From assembly GCA_016703155.1 (NCBI GenBank), contig JADJCP010000001.1, forward strand, positions 62,001-126,000: a stretch of 64,000 nucleotides of DNA, written 5' to 3'. The notes below the pieces were generated by a model. It saw only the letters and a list, made by a program, of their open reading frames with translations. It was not told the DNA's origin and made no database searches. A program made the position numbers and the translations under genes. Origin of the DNA: Hydrogenophilales bacterium (GTDB lineage: Bacteria > Pseudomonadota > Gammaproteobacteria > Burkholderiales > Thiobacillaceae). This document shows, in pieces, positions 60,208 to 64,000 of this stretch. The number at the start of each line of letters is the position of its first letter. The first letter of the stretch is position 1.

Positions 60208-61557
60208 TCAGCCGACCGTCGCCTCGACCAGTCGCAGTGGCCGGCCGACATTGAGGCGGAAGCGGCCGCGTCCGGTTTTTTCCAAGGTGAGGTAGGGACA
60301 GCGTTCGGCCAAGCGACGTTGCAGCAGGATCAGCCGGGCATCCAGGTTGTCGGTGATGTCCGGCAGCTTGAGCGAAACGTCCAGCCGCAACTCGCGGTTG
60401 GTGAATTCGACCCGCCCGGTCGAGACCTGCTCGCGCAGCAACTTCCAGAAGATGGCGCCAGCAACGCCCTTGATCAGGTAGTCGTTGTCGACAAATACAC
60501 TGTGATCGGCCGCATAGTGCCGAATCGACACCGCCACGCCGCGCGCCGACACGACCGGCGCGCTGGCGGATGGCTCGGCGTCGACGGGGTGCTCTGCGCC
60601 GCGCGCCAGGAAATCGATGTAGAGCGCCAACTGGCTGGCCAGCACGGCCATCGCGTCCTCATCCTCATAGGTGAAGCGCTGTTCCAGCGGACTCTCGACA
60701 TACAGCACGCCCGACAGGTGTCCGGCCAGCAGCAACGGCACCGCCAATTGGCTGCCGGTTTCCAGTAGTCCCGGGAATGGAATCTCGGTTTCCAGCGTGT
60801 TGCCGTCGGCGCTGGCGGCGAAACTCTGGCGGGCGGCCTGGCTGTAGCGGTATTCCTGCACCGCGTAGCCGATACGGATCGGCGTGCGCGCGCTGGCGAC
60901 GACGCCGACGATGCCCTCGCCCATGCGCACTTCCGAACCGACGCCGGATTCCGCATAGCCACGACTGGCGACGGTGTACAGACGCTTGCCGTCAGGGTCA
61001 AGCATCAACAGCATGGCATGGTGGATATCCCAATGTCGTTCAAGGCCTTCCAGCAGCGTATCGAGCAGATGCGCCAGATCGGTACAGCCGGAAAGTTCAT
61101 CGAGACAGGCGCGCAGACCGGATAGCAGTTCCGCGCGCGGTGAGTTCTCCAACGCCGCATCGCCCGGCGCCGCCTCGATATTCAGTACACGGTAGACATC
61201 CGAGCCGAGCAGGCGGAACACTTTGCTCATGCCGGTATGCGAGGCGATGGCGGCCAACCTGGCCTTCATGTTCTCGAACATCGGCCCTTCGGTTTCGGTG
61301 CGCAGATATTCGAGTGACAATGTGTACTGGGCGGCGCTGACCGGGTCCAGCACTTCAACGTGGGCGCGGGTGTTGTGCAGAATGTTTTCGCGGGTCTTGT
61401 TGAAGAACTGGTAGGACAGCGCCACGTGCGCATCGTCGACATAATGCACATGCGACAGTTTGGCGACATTCGGCATGCCGTCCGGCGCACAAGTTGCGAT
61501 GGTGGCGGGCACCGCGCCCTCGAAGCAGCGTCGCAGCGCGCGCAGCGTAAGCGTCAT
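60208..61557 (-). CDS. FMN split-barrel + GAF + C-terminal helix-turn-helix-like protein
   Basis: A 449-residue cytosolic protein with three parts. Residues 1-115 resemble the pyridoxamine phosphate oxidase split barrel (GMPNVAKLSHVHYVDDAHVALSY). Residues 150-310 form a GAF sensor (HAMLLMLDPDGKRLYTVASRG, GEGIVGVVASARTPIRI). Residues 335-449 are a winged-helix-like output (YLIKGVAGAIFWKLLREQV, FTNRELRLDVSLKLPD). It may sense a small ligand or redox state and regulate transcription. It overlaps the upstream gene by 4 nt. Domain calls are by pattern; the combination is unusual. Confidence 0.65.
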   Translation of the reverse strand: MTLTLRALRRCFEGAVPATIATCAPDGMPNVAKLSHVHYVDDAHVALSYQFFNKTRENILHNTRAHVEVLDPVSAAQYTLSLEYLRTETEGPMFENMKARLAAIASHTGMSKVFRLLGSDVYRVLNIEAAPGDAALENSPRAELLSGLRACLDELSGCTDLAHLLDTLLEGLERHWDIHHAMLLMLDPDGKRLYTVASRGYAESGVGSEVRMGEGIVGVVASARTPIRIGYAVQEYRYSQAARQSFAASADGNTLETEIPFPGLLETGSQLAVPLLLAGHLSGVLYVESPLEQRFTYEDEDAMAVLASQLALYIDFLARGAEHPVDAEPSASAPVVSARGVAVSIRHYAADHSVFVDNDYLIKGVAGAIFWKLLREQVSTGRVEFTNRELRLDVSLKLPDITDNLDARLILLQRRLAERCPYLTLEKTGRGRFRLNVGRPLRLVEATVG

Positions 61558-62057
61558 GCTATCGGTCCCAGTCGTATGCCGGCCTTAGGGCCGGGAGTCT
61601 GATCGAATACCGCTTCCGGACGGAAAGCGACAGCCACCGCCTCATCACCGGCCGGTGCCATCAACGCATGCGAGAAGCCGTGCGCATGGCCAAGCGCGAT
61701 GATTTCCATGCTGAACGCTGCGGCGTAAGCCCGCATGATTTCACGGTCTCCCGGCGCCAGTGGCTGAATGCGTGGACGAGTGCCCTTGAGTTGCAGGGTT
61801 GCGTGAGTCAGCGGCCGGCTGAACACCACAGCGATCGGCGCATCGGCCGCCAGATCGCGCAGCACGGCAACTGAACGCGCCGTGGACAGGAACACGATCA
61901 CCTCACTCCGGTCCGCCGCGACCCGGCAACCATAGGCCCGGGTGATGGACGGCATCCGGCCGGCATCGTGCGACGCCGCGTTGATCGCCACCGGGCCGAC
62001 AAGAAACGCAGCTTGCGCGGCATCCAGCAAAGGCGAGTCGGTTTGAGTCCTGGGCAT
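61554..62057 (-). CDS. FMN-binding split-barrel protein
   Basis: A 167-residue protein with the strand pattern of the pyridoxamine phosphate oxidase-like fold (SITRAYGCRVAADRSEVIVFLS, APIAVVFSRPLTHATLQLKG). It forms a two-gene operon with the GAF protein, overlapping by 4 nt, and both carry split-barrel folds. It is divergent from the cytochrome c gene at 62262, so it could act on or respond to that pathway. Enzyme activity unknown. Confidence 0.6.
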   Translation of the reverse strand: MPRTQTDSPLLDAAQAAFLVGPVAINAASHDAGRMPSITRAYGCRVAADRSEVIVFLSTARSVAVLRDLAADAPIAVVFSRPLTHATLQLKGTRPRIQPLAPGDREIMRAYAAAFSMEIIALGHAHGFSHALMAPAGDEAVAVAFRPEAVFDQTPGPKAGIRLGPIA

Positions 62058-62261
62058 GCGAACACCGTACAGGCGACGAAAGAGGCACCAATTTTACCCA
62101 TCAGACGCCGAACCGCACAGGCCGTCGAAATAACGCCGAGCCCGAGCGGTTATTGAATTTTAGCATTCGCCTGGCAAAGACTTAGCAACGTGCCGCCCGC
62201 AGGCCACCTAACCTTCACAGCGCGTAAACCACACATCATTCTTTCAAGGAGACTTAACGCC

Positions 62262-62786
62262 ATGACGATACAACTTCTCACCGCAGCCGTGCTCACTACC
62301 TTCGCCTTGCTGGCCCAGAGCGCAACGGCCGCCGGTTCCAGTTCCAGCTCCAAGCGGGATTCAAACCTCGTCGAGCGCGGCAAGTATCTGGTCAAGATCA
62401 GCGGTTGCAATGACTGCCATACCCCCGGCTACATGCCAGCCGATGGCCATGTGCCGCTGCGACTATGGTTGACCGGCAGCGCGGTTTGATTCCAGGGCGC
62501 CTGGGGCACGACCTACCCGACCAACCTGCGATTGTCGATGAACGCCCTCAGCGAGGCGGAATGGCTGGTTCGCGCACGCCAGCCGATGCGTCCGCCTATG
62601 CCTTGGTTCAATTTACAGGACATGACCGACCGCGACCTGCTGGCCATATACCGTTTCGTGCGCTCACTCGGCCCCGCCGGCGAACCGACGCCGGTTGCCG
62701 TCGCACCCGGCGAGCGGGTGGATACGCCCTATTTCGAGTTCATGCCAAAGAACCTGCCAGTGCCGGCCCAGCAAGCCCGCCGCTGA
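62262..62786 (+). pseudogene. Cytochrome c with in-frame TGA stop
   Basis: The frame begins at ATG 62262 (AAGGAG upstream) with signal peptide TFALLAQSATAAG and heme site CNDCH, then LTGSAV, TGA (62488-62490), and continues in the same frame FQGAWGTTYPTNLRLSMNAL to PAQQARR at 62786. The conserved LTG...GxxGPWGTTYxTNLRL motif of the family runs across the stop, and Gly (GGA) is expected there, so one G-to-T change explains it. Unlike the other breaks this is a substitution, so it may be real. The whole would have 174 codons, a monoheme periplasmic cytochrome. Confidence 0.8.
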
Positions 62787-62826
62787 ACTGCGTCCACGAA
62801 ACACGCCCAGCCCCGGAGATCACATC

Positions 62827-63792
62827 ATGCAAGCTCAACCAAATACCGACGCCGCATTGCGCCGGTTGGAAACCATGCAACTGATCCGCGCCTACGAATT
62901 GGCCCTGGTCGAACTGCAACGCGCCGGCGCCCCCGGCACCTGCACCAGCGTCGGCCAGGAAGCCTGCGCCGTCGGTGTGATCGAAGCCCTGGACGCACGC
63001 GACCGCATCGTCAGCAACCACCGCAGTGCCGGCCACCTGATCGCGCGCGGCGCCGAACCGCGTCGACTGATGGCCGAGGTGCTCGGGCGGGTCGATGGCT
63101 ATTGCGGCGGTCGCAGCGGCAGCCTGCATATTTCGGCGCAGGAACTCGGCGTGGTATTGACCTCCACCATCGTCGGCGGCGAGCTGTCGATGGCACCCGG
63201 CGTCGCCTTGGCGCAGAAAATGGGCAAAGGCGATCCCGGCGGCATCGTCGCGGTGTTCTTCGGCGACGGCGCCGCCTGCGAGGGCATCTTCCACGAAGCA
63301 CTGAATCTGGCGGTGCTGTGGCAACTTCCGCTGCTGTTCGTTTGCGAAAACAATCAGTGGCAAGCCTTTGTGCACCGCTTGGAAACCATGGCCGAAGCCG
63401 CCATCGCCGATTGGGCGCGCGGCCATGGCCTGATGGTTGAAACGGTGGACGGCAATGATGTCGACGCCGTCCAGGATGCCGCCGCGCGGGCGGTGGCGCA
63501 GATACGCGCCAGCGGCGGCCCGGCCTTTCTGGAGCTGTCCACTTACCGCCAGCGTGGCCACTTCGAACCCGACGACCAGACTTATGTCGACCCGACCGAA
63601 CTGCGTGGCTGGCTGCGCCGCGACCCAATTCGCCTGTACAGCGAGCGCTTGCGGGCGCGCGGTCTGATCGATAGCGCCGGATTGACCGCGCTGCAACTTC
63701 GAATCGACGCAAGTATCACCGCCGCGCTCGCCTACGCCCAAACCAGCGCCTGGCCGTCGCCCGAGACGCTGACCGAATATGTCTACGCCTGA
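62827..63792 (+). CDS. TPP-dependent dehydrogenase E1 alpha (acetoin/pyruvate type)
   Basis: A 321-residue E1 alpha subunit. The TPP motif GDGAACEGIFHEALNLAVLW through CENNQW is complete, and RSGSLHIS and TYRQRGHFEPDD match the acetoin dehydrogenase AcoA group. With E1 beta it would decarboxylate acetoin or a 2-oxoacid and pass the acyl group to an E2. It follows the cytochrome gene by 40 nt, and the E1 beta gene begins 22 nt later. Substrate not decidable here. Confidence 0.88.
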   Translation: MQAQPNTDAALRRLETMQLIRAYELALVELQRAGAPGTCTSVGQEACAVGVIEALDARDRIVSNHRSAGHLIARGAEPRRLMAEVLGRVDGYCGGRSGSLHISAQELGVVLTSTIVGGELSMAPGVALAQKMGKGDPGGIVAVFFGDGAACEGIFHEALNLAVLWQLPLLFVCENNQWQAFVHRLETMAEAAIADWARGHGLMVETVDGNDVDAVQDAAARAVAQIRASGGPAFLELSTYRQRGHFEPDDQTYVDPTELRGWLRRDPIRLYSERLRARGLIDSAGLTALQLRIDASITAALAYAQTSAWPSPETLTEYVYA

Positions 63793-63814
63793 AACGAGGA
63801 AGGAACGCATCGCC

Positions 63815-64000
63815 ATGACCCCATACTCTGCAATTCCAAAAATGAGCCGGATGACCGCCGAACAAGCCATGCATCAGGCGCTGCGCGAGGAATTCCAGCG
63901 CGATCCCGACGTCATGCTGATGGGCGAAGGCGTCGCCACCAAGCGCCGCGATCTGCTGGATGACTTTAGCGCCGCCCGCGTGCGCAACACGCCGTTGGCC
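63815..64000 (+). CDS. TPP-dependent dehydrogenase E1 beta, partial
   Basis: The first 62 codons are present (SRMTAEQAMHQALREEFQRD, VMLMGEGVATKRRDLLD), the transketolase-like N-terminus of E1 beta chains. The gene runs off the end of the window. In AcoB-like proteins the segment GEDVA or GEGVA contacts the alpha subunit. The ATG at 63815 follows AGGAAGGA; a second ATG at 63844 is also possible. Confidence 0.85.
   Translation, partial: MTPYSAIPKMSRMTAEQAMHQALREEFQRDPDVMLMGEGVATKRRDLLDDFSAARVRNTPLA

Noticed and set aside
62488..62490. Selenocysteine at the UGA of the cytochrome gene
   Set aside because: The family expects Gly, not Cys, at this position, and no hairpin of the bacterial SECIS type follows immediately.

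Overview
The window reads as chromosomal DNA of a GC-rich Gram-negative bacterium, most likely a betaproteobacterium. The clue is gene order on the minus strand: serC-serA-pheA-hisC-tyrA-aroA-cmk-rpsA-ihfB-lapB-pyrF-ugd-cysM, then tRNA-Leu-tig-clpP-clpX-lon-hupB-tRNA-Val-tRNA-Asp-ppiD. Hopanoid-type squalene genes (hpnCDE), oxygen-independent ubiquinone genes (ubiU, ubiV, ubiT) and diheme cytochromes c4 suggest an organism that respires across changing oxygen levels. Genus cannot be fixed from the sequence alone.

Layout. 0-6.2 kb: a small secreted protein behind an unusual structured leader, a very large secreted protein of unknown function whose frame breaks five times, and queF. 6.2-8.4 kb: a frame-broken FGGY sugar kinase and a probable PilZ-type protein. 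8.5-31.3 kb: a long housekeeping block on the minus strand covering protein quality control, aromatic amino acid and serine synthesis, nucleotide and sugar-nucleotide synthesis, nucleoid proteins and a periplasmic carbonic anhydrase. 31.4-35.5 kb: squalene synthesis genes and an SDR. 35.6-42.6 kb: the accessory region, with an intact type I secretion ATPase, a HicAB module, three RAYT transposase copies plus a fragment, two related lipoprotein genes, and small leftovers of another secretion ATPase, of an HlyD-type adaptor and of an unknown gene. 42.7-59.8 kb: a thioredoxin/DsbD-like fusion, yjdM, radA, the yhcC-ubiU-ubiV-ubiT operon, an NPD-family flavoprotein, two cytochromes c4, pgm, ycaO, a pseudouridine synthase, ccdAB and ettA. 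59.8-64 kb: a decayed transporter, a two-gene FMN split-barrel/GAF operon, a cytochrome c gene with an in-frame stop, and TPP-dependent dehydrogenase E1 alpha and the start of E1 beta.

A caution applies throughout. Single-base frame breaks occur in genes expected to be intact (serC, tyrA, hisC, hpnC, hpnD), so many breaks elsewhere are probably consensus indel errors rather than real decay. The most interesting biology is the 37.7-42.6 kb stretch, where RAYT elements appear to have dismantled a type I secretion locus, leaving an orphan ATPase, a duplicated ATPase tail, a RAYT-HlyD chimera and two paralogous lipoproteins of unknown role. No CRISPR array, prophage, rRNA or replication origin was seen.
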